Part shown: positions 34,945 through 48,074 of the stretch, one piece after another
Layout of the letters: each line of letters starts with the position of its first letter
Numbering within the stretch: the first letter of the stretch is position 1
Program-made: the position numbers and the translations under genes
Source of the DNA: Plectranthus barbatus
Taxonomy: Eukaryota > Streptophyta > Magnoliopsida > Lamiales > Lamiaceae
DNA: 64,000 nucleotides
Assembly (NCBI GenBank): GCA_026898455.1
Contig: JAPKLW010000944.1
Location: 183,847-247,846 of the forward strand
Reading direction: 5' to 3'
The notes under the pieces: generated by a model
Database searches by the model: none
Told to the model about the DNA's origin: nothing
The model's input: the letters and a program-made list of their open reading frames with translations, nothing else

Positions 34945-35841
34945 CTCCCTCTGTCCCATTTTATTTAGGGATGTGAAAAAATACCAAAATATTGAAATAT
35001 CGGACATATCGTATCGAAAAATACCGAAGTTATTGAATTTTTGGTATACCGTAATTTTTGGTAAGGTATCATACCGTACCGAAAATTTTAGGTACGGTAA
35101 CGGTATGACAATCCTAATATTGAAGGTATACCGGCACATACCGTACCGAAAATATAATAATATTTTTTTATTTTTATTATTATCTTAAAAATAATAAATT
35201 AAAAATAAAATCATATAAATTAAGAATGAAATCATATCTTCTCTTTTCACCTAACAATATTATTGATATAAATATATTTCTAAAATAAATATCAACAGAA
35301 AAAATCGTAAAAATCAAAATATATCAAAAAAATCCGGTATGTTAACGTTATATTGAAAAGTATATCAAAAAATTTCGGTATGTTAACCGTATATTGGAAG
35401 AATGATAAGATAAATGGTATATAAATTATGTCAAGTCAAAATGATATTGAAATCATTTCAAGAATTCAATATGTCGAAGTAATAGTATATAAATTGTCTC
35501 ATACCGAAATCATACCGACTCATACTGAAATCATACCGAAAATTCGGTATACCGAACTAAGGTATACCGAAAACTTCGGTACGGTAACGGTATGAGTTTT
35601 CCTCATACCGAAAATTTCGGTAAGGTATAAGGTATGGAGGAAAATGTGCGGTATACCGTACCGAACCATCCCTAATTTTATTAGTCTCACTTGCCTTTTT
35701 TGTTCGTCTCATTTATTAGTCTCGTTTCCTAAAATAGCAAACTTTTTTACACTCACCAATAAATTATTAATTCCACTACATTCAAATGCATTGGTTTCTG
35801 TGCCATTTTCATTTGGGACTAATAATATGGGACGGAAAGAG
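34945..35841. mobile_element. Stowaway-type MITE interrupted by a hAT element
   Basis: TIRs CTCCCTCTGTCCC and GGGACGGAAAGAG are flanked by TA on both sides (34943-34944, 35842-35843), the Tc1/mariner signature. Removing the nested element and one TSD copy leaves about 180 bp, the same size as the Stowaway at 49930-50108. Confidence 0.8.
34966..35674. mobile_element. hAT-type non-autonomous element nested in the Stowaway MITE
   Basis: TIRs TAGGGATG and CATCCCTA, with the exact 8-bp TSD ATTTTATT on both sides (34958-34965, 35675-35682), as made by hAT transposases. The 709-bp body is filled with ATACCGAA / TTCGGTAT words in both orientations and is probably highly foldable. No coding frame. 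Confidence 0.85.
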
Positions 35842-36898
35842 TATTAATATATTTACCACCATTAATCAACTTAATTTTAGTCACAATCAAACGATGACTC
35901 AATCTCGTTTAAAAAAAATGAAAGTTGGGTCCCTAGCATGTGGCTAAGTGGTTGAAGCGATTTGTTAATTATTAATAGGCTATAAATTTGAGAGATAGTA
36001 AAGATATCTAGGATAAAATTAAATTAATGTATTCTATTCAATAAAAATAAAGAAAAAAGTTAGTATTAATGATCTAATAGTATGGAATGAAACAATTTCT
36101 GACACGACTTGTTATTCGACATGATAATAATAAGTTTGAATTTAGGTTTATCGGATTCAAATTCTTATCGAATCAACACTATACACACAAAAATTCGTAT
36201 CAAATTTGGATAATTCATTATTCGGACTGGTTAAGGATATCCGTTAAAAATTAATAAAATATATTAATGTGATTTGTTTTAATTTAAATATTGCTATCAT
36301 GTTAATCATATCAAACTATTGTGAATTTTGCTTATTGTTATTAATTTTAAATTTAAATGGATCAAGTTTTTATCGAATCATTATCATGTTAATGTATTGA
36401 ATTTTTATTGGATCTTTATCGGATTCGTGTCGTTATCATGCGGATTCAGAATGGATAAAATTTTTTATATAAATATTAAACCGTTTTTTTAACAGATTGA
36501 ATTTAAATTTGAGCTTAACAGATCAAATTATTAACGAGTTAACAAAATAAGGATTCTATCCATGCGATTTACCGCTCAATGAATAAAAGTTAAATTAGAG
36601 ATTGATAATGACAGATTGATCTCTTCAAAAACTCACATTAACGGTAAGCTTTGAAATGTATATGTTGAGTCTTTGTCACCTACAAATATAGTATGTTCCA
36701 AGGTTTTGGACTATAATTAATTAATTTAGAGTTGACAATATGGTCGTGGATTAATCGCGGCTTTTGCTTTATTAACTATCATATATCCAAATTAAATCTT
36801 TAGAATATTGGTAATATCCTACACGAGGAGTCATTCACAAGCTTGGAAAAGGTTAAAGAATTAAAAATCTTATGTCACACTCTTGATTGGCTGTCCAT
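35842..36898. other. AT-rich spacer upstream of ankyrin gene A
   Basis: No gene recognised. Words such as CGGATTCGTGTCGTTATCATG (36130-36450) look like worn repeat sequence; similar text occurs near 52440-52600. Confidence 0.35.
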
Positions 36899-36900
36899 TC

Positions 36901-36908
36901 TATAAAAT
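36901..36908 (+). promoter_or_regulatory. TATA box of ankyrin gene A
   Basis: TATAAAAT lies 55 bp before the ATG at 36956. This placement argues against the in-frame upstream TTG at 36887 as a start and fixes 36956 as the start codon. Confidence 0.55.
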
Positions 36909-36955
36909 CCAGTGCCGTTACGTACGACCGACTGCGACTGAGCCGCGATAAAACA

Positions 36956-39445
36956 ATGGCGTCGGCTGCGGTGACCATCAAAATATGCGACTGCGGCTGC
37001 GACTGCGACTGCCAGAGTTGCGTCGATGAGCTCTACACCCAAATCAAAGCGAATGCCAAGCTGCTGCAGAGTGCCGACGACGAAGGCCAATTCGTCCACA
37101 CTCCGTTGCACGAAGCGGCGGCCGCCGGCCGAGTCAGCCTGGCGGTGGAGATCATGAACTTGAGCCCAGCACTCGGCAGGAAGCTCAACCCGCAGGGGCT
37201 CAGCCCTCTCCACGTCGCCATTGAGAGCGGGAGAAACGACGTCGCGCTTGCTCTGGTCAAGCTCGACAAGCAGCTCGCCCTGATCAAGGGCAAGGGCGGG
37301 CTGACGCCGCTGCATTATGCGGCTGCGCGGGCATCCGGTGATGACCAGCTGGAGCTGCTGGCGTGTCTGTTGGCTGAGTGCCCCGCCGCCATGAGCGTGT
37401 TGAATAACAGGCAGCAGTCGGCGGTCCACGTGGCGCTGGAGTATGGGAACGTGAAGGCGGCTAAGCTGCTGGTGAATTGGCTGGTGATTGTGGCGAAGGA
37501 GTCTGAGCTTTCAATCAGGGACGAGCATGGCAACACCACCCTTCACGTTGCAGCTCGGTATTGTTTTGATGATGAGGTTTGATCTCCAAAATCATTTGCT
37601 TAAATTGAGCTTTGACTTTTATTCTTTAATACTTTGAGTTCAAAAATTTATTAAAATATAAAAATCTCAACTTTTAATCTTCAATAGTTAATGAAGTTAT
37701 AAAATTAATTTATATAACAAGCTTGATTCTAAGTATATTAATATTTTTTTTTTTTTTTGAAGTGCTTAAGTAATTGAGATTTGTATATATATAGCCAACG
37801 AATAAGGCCATTTCTAATCGAATAACAAACTCACATCCAAACTATAGTAAGTTTTAAATAAAATAATAATTTTACAATCGAAAATACCAAATTTACATCC
37901 AAAATACAGTAGATTTTAAATTAACTAATAATTCATCTACAATGAAAAAAGCCATACTCAAACACCATAAAGTAAGTTTTAAATTAACAACATATTTTTT
38001 TTTCTCACTTACTTTTATACTTTTTCAAATACTGAACCATTGATAATCTTAATCAAAATAAATAGGAAAATTAATTATTAACTATGCAAAATATTATCAA
38101 TCGTGTATTTATTAATTAAACATTTTTAAACAATAGTGTACAACTAGTATGTCACCCGTGCGTTGCACAAAATTATTGAATCTAAGTATTGTTAAAAAAA
38201 TAGTGTATCAAACATTATTTATGATTTTAGGTAGTCAGTTTATGTCACAATATAAATGCAAAAATTGTGTGTTTAATAGATATGATTCAGTACACATTTT
38301 CAACATGTTGTGCCCATGTTTTATATTTTTTACATTAAAAAAAATACTAATTTAAATAAATTTAAAAATCAAATTGATGTACTCATGTTTTATATTTTTT
38401 AACATATAGAAAATACCAATTGATATACACATTTTATATACTTTAGCATAAAATAAAAATACTAAATTATATAAAAGAAAAGAAAAATTAATCTGATATA
38501 ATCACATTTTAAAAATTAGAGGGCTTTGTGAAATGAAAAAACATATGATATTTGATTGTAGTTATAGTTATGTTATATATAATTTTCTATAATTCTATTT
38601 CTACATATAATTATATTGGTGGGTTGTTCAATTTTTTATCATGATAAATAATATACATAATTAAGTAATTTTAAATTATAAAAAATAATTAATCTTTACA
38701 GGATTTATATAAAATTATATAATATTATATATATAAATAATAAATTTATTAATGTTATAATGATTTATCTTATAAATTTTTTAAAGTTATTATTAAATAG
38801 ATGCTAAAAAATATAATTTAAAATAATTTGATAATCACCATTTAATTTTCAATGTTATTATATAAATTTAATTATTTCCTGATTGTCGAATCTATATGAA
38901 CTATATAATTATAAAACTTTCAAGATCATTATAAAAAATAAATACTTTGTTGATAATTAATGAAAAAAAATAAAAAAAAAGTGTCGATTATTACAGATAT
39001 ATAAGTCAAAAATAAGATTTGAAATAATTATTTATAATAAATTATTATTAAATAATAACTATTCAATTACATAAAATGAAATAATTATATATTTGCTCAA
39101 TAACTGTTCCCCTTTCATTTTATAACCACTTATTTGCTTTAGTATATTTATAGATTATGAACTTTGATTTAAACAAAAAAAAAAAAAAAAATTAATAAAC
39201 GTGATACGTATAGTAAAAATCATATTCAACTTTTTGTTCTTAGTTTTTCTATAATTTTCGAAAATAAACTATATAAACAAAGCTAAATTTAGAAAAGCAC
39301 AACGTGTTAAATAAAACAAAGAATAAATTTTAAAAAGTAAAACTATTTAATTATTAAGTATACATCGATCAATACTTAGAATATGATACAACATATTATT
39401 TACATAAACATTAGTTACCGAAAGATAGAAATATCATAATATAAG

Positions 39446-39477
<32 letters not shown>

Positions 39478-40440
39478 AAAGATGAAGAAGAGAGGATTGG
39501 ATTGGATTGGATTGAATGTAAATACTGGTTGATGCAGGAGCTACTGAAACTAATGTCCAAGTTAGTAAAAGTGAACAAATCTAACAAATGTGGCGAGACG
39601 CCTCTGGATATCGCCATCTCTCAAGGAAATAACCTCGCCGAGAAAACGCTGAGGAACGCCGGAGCCACGACGGTGACGGCGAGAAAGCAGAAACCAGCCC
39701 CGCACAAACTATCCAGAACGGCACGATACTTGCTGCAGAATCACGCCGACAGATACCCGGAAATTCTCACTCGGGCCTACTACTTCATCACCAAAGAGCT
39801 CACCATGGACATGCGCAACACCATCCTCGTGGTGGCGGTGCTGATCTCCACCGCCACGTACCAGGGCGTGCTCCAGCCCCCCGGCGGAGTCTACTCCGCT
39901 GAGGGCAACAGCACCGCCACCAACCGCTTCGGCGCCCGGGCTTTCCAGGCGCGGCGGCTGAGCGAGCCAAGTTTGAAGCACCCGCCGGGGAGGATGGTGA
40001 TGGGGACCACTAAATACAGCTACTTCATGCCGACGAACACGCTGGCATTCATCTCGTCGACGCTGATCATCATCTTCGTCCTCCCCGACCGGGCATTCAT
40101 CGTGATTCTTCAGGCCTGCCTGATATTCATGTGCATCAGCTATCTGCTGGCACTGAACTTCATCTCCTACTACAACAACTTCTCCAAGGCGCTGGACCTG
40201 GTGTGCGGCTGCATCCTGGGGGTGGCGTTCTTGATGAAGATCGCCTACTATTTGGTGAAGGCGTACTACAACGACGACGAGTGGCTGCTGCGCGGCCTGG
40301 GCGTGATGATCAGCAACTACAAGGCTCGGTTGAAGATGGGTGTTGGGGCCAAGCTGGATGAAGATGGGCATTTGAAGATGACGCTGTTGACTAGGATGAG
40401 GAAGCAGTACAAACTCATTAGTAAAAGGGCTGCTGCTTAG
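36956..40440 (+). CDS. Ankyrin-repeat PGG-domain membrane protein, gene A (ACD6/ITN1-like), two exons
   Basis: Exon 1 is 36956-37576 (207 codons, donor GAG|GTTTGA). Exon 2 is 39538-40440 (acceptor GATGCAG). Both are in phase 0, giving 507 residues. Ankyrin repeats start near residues 48 (TPLHEAAAAG), 81 (GLSPLHVAIESG), 115 (GLTPLHYAAA), 153 and 191 (GNTTLHVAA), with a last one from exon 2 (CGETPLDIAISQG). The PGG domain follows (about 294-325, LTMDMRNTILVVAVLISTATYQ then QPPGG). Then come three further hydrophobic segments, giving about four predicted membrane helices, and a basic tail. Family members anchor ankyrin repeats in plasma or internal membranes and act in defence or salt/ABA signalling; the role here is inferred. 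The N-terminus has an odd cysteine run (CDCGCDCDC). The protein shares its layout and splice position with gene B. The splice sites are predicted, and GTTTGA is a weak donor. Confidence 0.85.
37577..39537 (+). other. 1,961-bp intron of gene A
   Basis: Very AT-rich. It contains a CACCCGTGCGTTGCAC motif at 38150, shared with 49470, a (TA)n run at 39448-39472 and a short GGATT tandem (39493-39514) just before the acceptor. The homologous intron of gene B is only about 415 bp, so this one has probably grown by insertions. Confidence 0.6.
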
Positions 40441-42067
40441 CTCCTCTGTTTTTTTTTTTTTTTTTCCATATAAATTGTGTGTCTTGGTGTGATTACTTTT
40501 ATGTTTTTCATTAAATGTATTTGTAATAAGTGGCAGATTTTTCACATAGAAATTTGTCATTTGTTTAATAAAATTCAGTTTTCGGACTAATTTTACAAAT
40601 CATGGCCGACACTACTAGAATTTCAGTATATCAAACAGTATCACATGTTAATTAATTGATAGTTATGTTGACACCTATACTTAATCTAACAGTCACATAC
40701 TCTATTATTTCAAAAGATGTCATCATAGGACGAGGACTTATAATAACAGTAAGGGGTATCATTATAATCCAATCAATTTTCACAGCTATTATCTGTAAGG
40801 AATATATATATAAACCGACAGAGTAGAGTGTCAGTGTAATCCTACCATTTCTCATACATATACATGTCGCGAAAATACATTTAAACTTTAAAGTAACAAA
40901 GTTCTCTATGAGCACAAACCATTAAGTTCACAAATTTACTTGTTAGGAAAATAAACCTAAGTTGACGAATTCGACTTTGCTTAAAATTATTTTGCTAACA
41001 ATTTTCGCCAACAAATAATGTCGTAAGAGATTATGTTCATCGAATAGTCATTTTATATCTTTTTTTCAATCTAAACATTTATAAGAAAAATAAATAATTA
41101 AACAAATAACTTTCAAATCACTTTTACTAAAAAATTATTTAATACAAATTTCAAGTAATTTGAGTAGTTCTTCGTAAATTACAAGAATACTCGCATTCAA
41201 AACTAAAAAGCAACAAACAATTCCCGAAGCTTAAAAAAAACTAGTCCAAATCGAGCTCTCGTCACCATCAATTGCATCTTTTATTCCCTCCTCAAATTAG
41301 TTCGGCCCCAACTGACATCCATGAGTAAAATACAACAAGAACAAAAAAACATTATTTATATGTAATATAATTGGATATACTATTAATGAATAAATACAAA
41401 GAGAATGATACATATGACATTGAAGGTATTGTGAAGCAAAGTTTGGGCCAACTGTTTGGCTGAAAGTGAACTATCCGTTTGAAAAGAAGAAAAAATAAAT
41501 TTTCCAATGTTATCAGATTGCCACTAAGAAAACAAATCCCCTATCAAGCACAAAAAGTAGAGTATAAACCTCGATATGGTCCGTGTAGTAAATGAAATAA
41601 CTTGAATCCATAAGAACCTATGAATTATAAAGAACATTATAAAATTAAAAAGTAAATGAAAGTTCATATGTTTAGACTTACTCTGAAATTTGAATGTTGA
41701 ACCTACAAAAATAAAATGGAAAAATTATACAGACAATAAAGTTAAAACACTTAAAAGAAAGCAATTAAGCTGAAGCCGCTCATAGTAGCCTTAGTAAAAA
41801 AAATTGATTCAATGTTCTCCAAATTGGTCGGAAAAAAACATGAAGTTGATTGATAGGGAAGAACAATTTAATGAATTTGGAAAAAATTAAAGAAAGCAAG
41901 CTAGCTAAAGGCTTAAGGCACTCATTGTTGCATTGGTTCATAATCATATTGTACAAATTTAAATAAACGTGTTTAACAAAATATTACAGTTATAAATCAT
42001 AAGCAGGCCATATCACTAAACTAAAATATCTAGAAATCTCACTAAATCTATAATTGAGCAATAACTT
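40441..42067. other. Gene A 3' region and AT-rich spacer
   Basis: A T-run and AT-rich poly(A)-signal-like sequence follow the stop up to about 40600. Beyond it I see no gene, repeat boundary or RNA. Confidence 0.4.
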
Positions 42068-44304
42068 TGTAGGTCCTGAAATCAGAGTAGAATGAATGCA
42101 CAACGGAAAATATTAATGTAAACTTGCACTTATCCAAACTGGTGATTCAGTACCAGTTTGGTTTGTCAAAGACTTAGCTTTTAGGTCTAGTATGGATTAA
42201 TCAGTTTTAAAATTATACTTCAACACTTGGGTGTTGAGTTTTAAGATATGAAAACTGGTAAATAATGAAAACAATAAACAACAAAGGTTTATAGTGGTTC
42301 GGACACAAAAGCCCTATGTCCACTCTTCAGACAATGTCTGGAAATCCACTAAGTGTCAAATTACAACAGGGTGCTCCCACGATCTATTACTAGATGGATG
42401 ATGCCTTGTCCAACAGTCCACCAGTTCACTCGTGCGGTCCTCTATCGTCCTTCAATTCACAGCTTCTTGGAGTGTGGACACACCACGCAGCCTCCTAGTT
42501 GTCAGAGTTGAGGTTTTTATAGTTCTCCTGGAACTTGAAAGCTTGCAGCTAGACGCCCGTAAGAGTCAAATTACAAAGCGTACTTGACTATTGTGTTCTT
42601 TCTTGGAGATAAAGAACACCAAGATTAACTCAAGAACAAAGAGCTCTGAGTCTCGTGTTCACGAAGGTGACACACGGAAAGTTTGTAGAAAAGCTTCTAA
42701 TTGTTGAGTAGAAAATTCTGCAGAGTTTTGGCTAGCTCGATAATACAGTGTTAGGTACTTGAATCTCTTGAAGTCATCAACTATTAATATACGAAGGTCC
42801 AGAGATTTGAATGAATAGAGCCGTGAGAGACAGTTTGGATGTTATCCAATCGAAAGTCTGTATTCTCTACGGTGAATGGCGGTAGGTAGGTTCTTTTTCA
42901 AAAATCATGGACCTACTCCCTCTTTTGGAAAGAATATTAGTTTCTTGAATATCTCCACAAGTCTAGATAAACTTTATAACATTCTTCATTGTCAAAAGAA
43001 TGTTACCACAGATCTTGGATAAAAGAATCTCAAATATCAAAGGCAGCGTGCACATCTATTAGGAAATATAGTGTTGATGTGTTAAAAATGTCAGTCGCCT
43101 ATCGTATGTATAAAACTTACTAGATAGAACTAGCAAGATAGAGTGATTCCAAACTTATAACTTTTGTATAAGCTCATAGAGTTAGGGATCAGCTCTCGCC
43201 AGTCTAAGAGAAGACCAATCAAAGTTTTACACAACTGATGATTAGTCGCTTAGTGAGGTATCAATTAAGTAAGAGACTTATATGATCAGTTAAAGACTGA
43301 GTCAAAAGATATAGATATAATTATCGGTGGAGAAAATGAGAATAAGTCAGTTTAACTATATCAAATAACTGACTTAAGACAAAAAAAAACCTAAGTTTCA
43401 GAACTTAGTAGAGATAAGGAGAATCAGTCCAGATTCCTCAAACTGATAGGAAGCCGTTCTGACAAAAAATCTGTGATGTGACAAAAGGCTGCAAAAGCAT
43501 CAAAAGATATAAGAACGCGCTCACCACTCAACAAGTAATTTTCAAACTATCCAGAGTCTACCACCAAGTCTATAAATACCTCAGAAGATCGACATAGAGG
43601 AGGTTACGCTCACCAACTACGAATTATCAAAATAATCTGCAATTTAAAGCCTTCATCTCTCTCACTCAATCACCATATTCTTGCACGAGACTCAAAACTT
43701 TGAACTTGAGTTAACATGAGTTTAGACTATTTCCAATAAACTAAATCCGAGACAAACATCTTAATTCTTCAGAAGTATATTCATCATTCATCCATTATTT
43801 TTAGTTCTTTGAGGAACACAAACTCAAACCTATCCAGCTCATAGACCAAGCGAGGAGTTTGTGGTAAAGTCTATCAGTTTAAAGAAAGTCGAAGAGCATA
43901 GCACGTGGAGTAGTGTGGTAAAGCTCGCCACATGTGGTTACGTGGAATCTGGAGGACATAGGAGCTTCCCAAAACTGGAAAAGATCAATTGCATCTTATT
44001 GTAACTTGTTCTTAATATATTTTTGACCCATCTAGCGATCGAAGGATGGACGTAGGATCTTTTAGATTTGAACCGCTTTATTTTCCGTGTCGCTTACTAC
44101 TTTGATTACTTAACTTGCTTGCTAGTTTCTTTTAAATGTAACAACTGACTAAGTTGTTCGTGTATTAATTGAATCGACTAACTTATCAAACTTGATGTTA
44201 ATCAATTTTCAGTAAGTACGAACAAACTTGACTAAGAGTCAGTTCGGGCCATCACACGCAAGACTTCCGTTATGCATTTAACATACTCTGATTTGGGACC
44301 AACA
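42068..44304. repeat. Two related copia LTR sequences in opposite orientation
   Basis: The left end TGTAGGTCCTGAAATCAGAG and right end CTCTGATTTGGGACCAACA are inverted over about 40 bp. The left part (42068 to about 43400) matches the plus-strand reading of the 13001 LTR (TTTATAGTGGTTCGG, the clock of TCCACTC/CCACGATCTAT words). The right part (about 43400-44304) reads as an LTR in the opposite sense, with CTATAAATA at about 43570. No internal coding region and no TSD were found. Confidence 0.5.
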
Positions 44305-44732
44305 ACATAAAATTGGCATTTATGAGGAAGGACTAACTAATGAGTTTGCTAATTGCAGTAGCCCTCGATCCTTGATAAATGTCAAGATTGGTGATAGGTC
44401 GAAAGATTATCTCAGAGAAGTTGATAAGAGAAATCCAATTCTGAGAGATCAACCAACTACAATAGAACACAAAGGCAAGCTACAACTTTTGATCATAGTC
44501 GTTGATCTCACAATTGTCTTTGGGACATCACTGGAATCTTCTCTTGTTAAAAGGAAGATAGACAAATAGATAACTCAGACACTGAAGTAAGTGGTAGCAG
44601 AGAAAGTCTTGTTGGAGTGGAGGCCAACTGAGGTAATACAATTGATAAGGAAGGTCAATTGAAAATGTACGCACATACACCAAGCCAGCGGTTATAGTGC
44701 ACCCAACTAATAAGTTGGTGGTTGGTTCAACT
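44305..44732. other. Spacer, no feature recognised
   Basis: Short frames only. No domain or repeat boundary found. Confidence 0.35.
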
Positions 44733-45215
44733 TGTAGGAATTTGTATACTAAAAGCATTTATTGCATTATGTATACATTTGACCTATCTCGTATTTGTGA
44801 ACAAACATACTTGCATGAACAACGATATCTTCTTATCTCATCAATAGAAAGATCATACGGCATGTGGAAGATTGCAAAAGAGCATATGAATTGTTTGACC
44901 TAGCTAGATATAAAATAATATTATTAGACCTGAGACAGCTTGATGATTAGTCTGTCGATTTAAGCTACAATATAGTCGGTTATAAGTCATTTGTCTTGAA
45001 CGATTGATATGTTGGTACGTGCGGTTGCGTATCGATAGGAGCCTGGTGAGATGTGTTCTTCTGTCTGACTTCAGAAGAACCAAGATTTCATGACTTGGTT
45101 GAGTCTAAATCCTAACAAAAGTTCAGAAGTATGCACATGTTGTGTGTCACTTTGACTTGCCATGATGAAGTGCCTGATCAACGTGCTCGTATATCCACAT
45201 CTTGGGTGACAATAG

Positions 45216-45790
45216 TGATAGCGTGTTTTTCAACACGCTAAAACTGCAAGTGTACAGATCACTGCAGAGGCAAGTAATAAATTATCGAACTCAAGGATTG
45301 CAGGCTCGAAACACACTCAAGCACTAAAACATAGTTACCTTGTTACTATCTAGACGAACCTTATAAAGATTTTGTTTATTTAAAACTAGGCAAGTAATAT
45401 TAAGGTAAATTATTAAATTATTAAGTTGTAGAAAATATGAGAAATTAGGATTCCAGGGTAAACCACTTTGAAGAACTATCAAACAATAGTATATACAATC
45501 CAATTCCAATTTAATTTCCAAAGATGTGAGTTAATCTCNNNNNNNNNNATCTCTTCTCACTTTTTCACCTTCCTCGTGCAACGACACATCAACTAACTTC
45601 ATGGTGCTCGATCATATCTTGAAAACAACTCAATTGTGCATAAAATCTGCATAAACAACCAGAAACAACCCAAACGTAATAATTCTTCAAAGTATACGAA
45701 TAAAACATAAGAACACCACGTAATGATCTAATCTACGTTCAAAAGTGAGCAGATTCATATCAGTAAAATGCACAAAACGAGTGTTTATCA
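45216..45790. repeat. Solo LTR of a different family nested in the old LTR
   Basis: It starts TGATAGCGTG and ends GTTTATCA, with the perfect 5-bp TSD AATAG on both sides (45211-45215, 45791-45795). It begins with a small hairpin (AGCGTG..CACGCT). It contains the second assembly gap, exactly 10 N (45539-45548), so the true length is uncertain. No coding frame. Confidence 0.75.
45539..45548. other. Assembly gap, 10 N
   Basis: Ten N inside the nested solo LTR. The round size suggests a placeholder. Confidence 0.95.
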
Positions 45791-47037
45791 AATAGCTTGT
45801 GTAGAACATTATGATAACTGGAGTTAGATTATCATATCTGAGTTATAGGATGTGGACATTACTTGAGGAGCTCAAAGAGGTTCATCATCCTAAAGTCCTG
45901 CTAATTGAGTAAGTTCAAGCACAGATGATAACATTTTGGTGGGTACCACTCAGGAGAATAAGAACTTAATTAATTATTGGTAGTTTGTCAGAAGCTCTAA
46001 TTAATTAATTAATTAATATCTGGTAACCTTAAATATAGGGATTCATCGAGTTAATGCAACCCATTCATCATAATGTGGTAATAAAGGGGTATGTCAGTAA
46101 TAATTCTCTAGTGGAATGAATTAATATTAATTAATTAATTATGTACAAGGTTGTGTATATGAAGATTAATTAATTCATAGGTCCACTTTGTTATTTGCAT
46201 CGGGTCCAAGGTCTGGCCCAACATAATTGCTTAAGAGAGCCCATTAGGGTTTGGAACCCTAATTATAAATAGTCCATGCTCTCCTCAGACTTCATAAGTC
46301 ACAACAATTGAAACACTTGTGAGAACAAGAGGTGGCACCAATTGCAGTGGTAGAGAAGAAATTTGACTCCGTCTCGTGCAGTGTAATCTAGCGGAATCCT
46401 CACCAGTAGCTAGATTGGAAAACAAAGGGATACTGATCTGAAGATCTGATCCGAAGGATTAAGATTTCTATATCTAATCTTTCAATTAGTTGTTGAATTA
46501 AATTGTATATATTTAATTATCTTTCCCCAGATCTAGGATTCAACGCAATTGCTGATTCAGACCCTACAGAATTAAGGTATAACTCTAATTTCCATTGTAA
46601 TTAAATTTGATAGGTAGAATGGTAAATTTTTTTATATGCATGAACGATCCAGGTTAATGAATCTATGATTCGGTTCGCTGCATTAATCCCACACAATTGA
46701 CTAAGAAAAAAGAGAGAGGCATACAAGAAGTTGTCTACTACAAAAGAAATGTCCAGCTGAGGGAATAGCTGAGAAGTTTGGTTGGAATCGATATCAACTG
46801 GGAATGAGAGGAAAAGAGTGAGAAGAACATTGCAATTGAAAAGTAAAAGTGAAAATGATGCATACATGGTCTTTTGTGATAAAGTAGCATAGTTAGTTGT
46901 CTTCATACATTATAACTGTACTAATTCATGAAAAAAGTGATTTTGTTTTGAATGTCAATATCTTTTTATCTTAAAGATTTATCATATTATACTAAAATGA
47001 GTATGCACATTCAATGTAATCAATTACCCCCTCTATA

Positions 47038-47930
47038 GTTGATTAATCGTGCAATATATTCTCATTACTTTTCATTTAAGGGGGAAGATTATATTTAGGG
47101 CAATAACATATTAAGGGGATGCTCAGTCAAGCATATAGACCAACTGATGGTTATAACTACCTTATCTTCTTTGTGTGAGCTTGGTTTTAAGTGAGTTTGC
47201 TCACTTATAACTAAACATAGAGTATACAAATTTTTTTGTCTTATAATAGTTTAGGCTTGGCCAGCCGAAGTCTTGAAGATACAAAGAACCAACTGAAGAA
47301 ACCCTCATGTTCAACTCAAGACCATAAATGGTCAGTCGATTGTATGAGAAGAAAAGAATCACAACTACGTCAGCAGCTTCAATTGACTCAGCAGTGAGGA
47401 GTGTGTTGTCCATAACTTGCAGCTGAGAAAAGAAGGTGGGACAAACTGAATAAAAGCTCAGTTGATAGAATCTTCAACTGATGTTTTATGTCAATCAAGA
47501 TGTCTCATCCAAGTATAGAAGATGTAGAGTCGTACAAAATCATACATTAATAAAACACCTTCAAAGGAATGGGTCACCATCAATATCTCACAATGACTAG
47601 ATTTCAAATGAGCCTACAAATAACTCCTCCCTGGGAGAGAAGAAATGATTGAAAAATTTACAATAATTCTGCACGATTGAAAACATAATTTTTCATCTCT
47701 TTGAAAGCTCATTGATATTTTGTGTCTCATAACACGAGACCTCCAATCTATCTTAAACTTGAAACCATCGAAATTCAACTACGTGCCTGAGCTGAGGAGT
47801 GGATCCGAGATCTTTTCGTTCGTCAGAGGAGATAATACTCTATATTCTTGTGGAGAACTTAAAGCCACACTCAAGCCACCCCCTAATCGAAATCTTTTTC
47901 TGGTTTACTAACATCGTAATTCGATATTTA
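47038..47930. repeat. LTR-like remnant
   Basis: A purine-rich AAGGGGGAAGA tract at 47079 is followed by text with a TATA-like ACAAATAACTCC (47617) and the GAGACCTCCAATC / GATCTTTTCG style of the copia LTR tails near 43690 and 59440. Edges and TSD not found; low certainty. 46694-47037 has nothing recognisable. Confidence 0.3.
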
Positions 47931-48074
47931 ATGAGTTAGCCCCCAAGAAGTAAAAAAGGGCTGAAATTAAGAAGAAGAAAAAAGTATGAAGGTGTTGAGG
48001 ATGAAGATGACCAAAAAAAATTTAGTTATATTTTTTTTGTTCTATAAAATTATATAGAGCCCCCTACGAATTAT

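Larger units (their letters stand above)
44733..46693 (+). repeat. Old LTR, probably solo, related to the LTR at 3229
   Basis: It starts TGTAGGAATTTGTATAC and ends ATTAATCCCACA, flanked by CAACT (44728-44732) and CAATT (46694-46698), a TSD with one mismatch. It aligns with the 3229-4598 LTR through the GAATTGTTTGACCTAG block and the AATTAATT-rich part. TATAAATA lies at 46264. Removing the nested 575-bp insertion and its TSD leaves about 1.38 kb, close to the other copy's length. Confidence 0.65.

Noticed and set aside
39709..40560. 283-codon minus-strand frame opposite exon 2 of gene A (similar cases at 36875-37429, 55407-55904 and 56590-57171)
   Set aside because: Antisense shadows of GC-rich ankyrin/PGG exons; low-complexity H/R/V composition with no domain.
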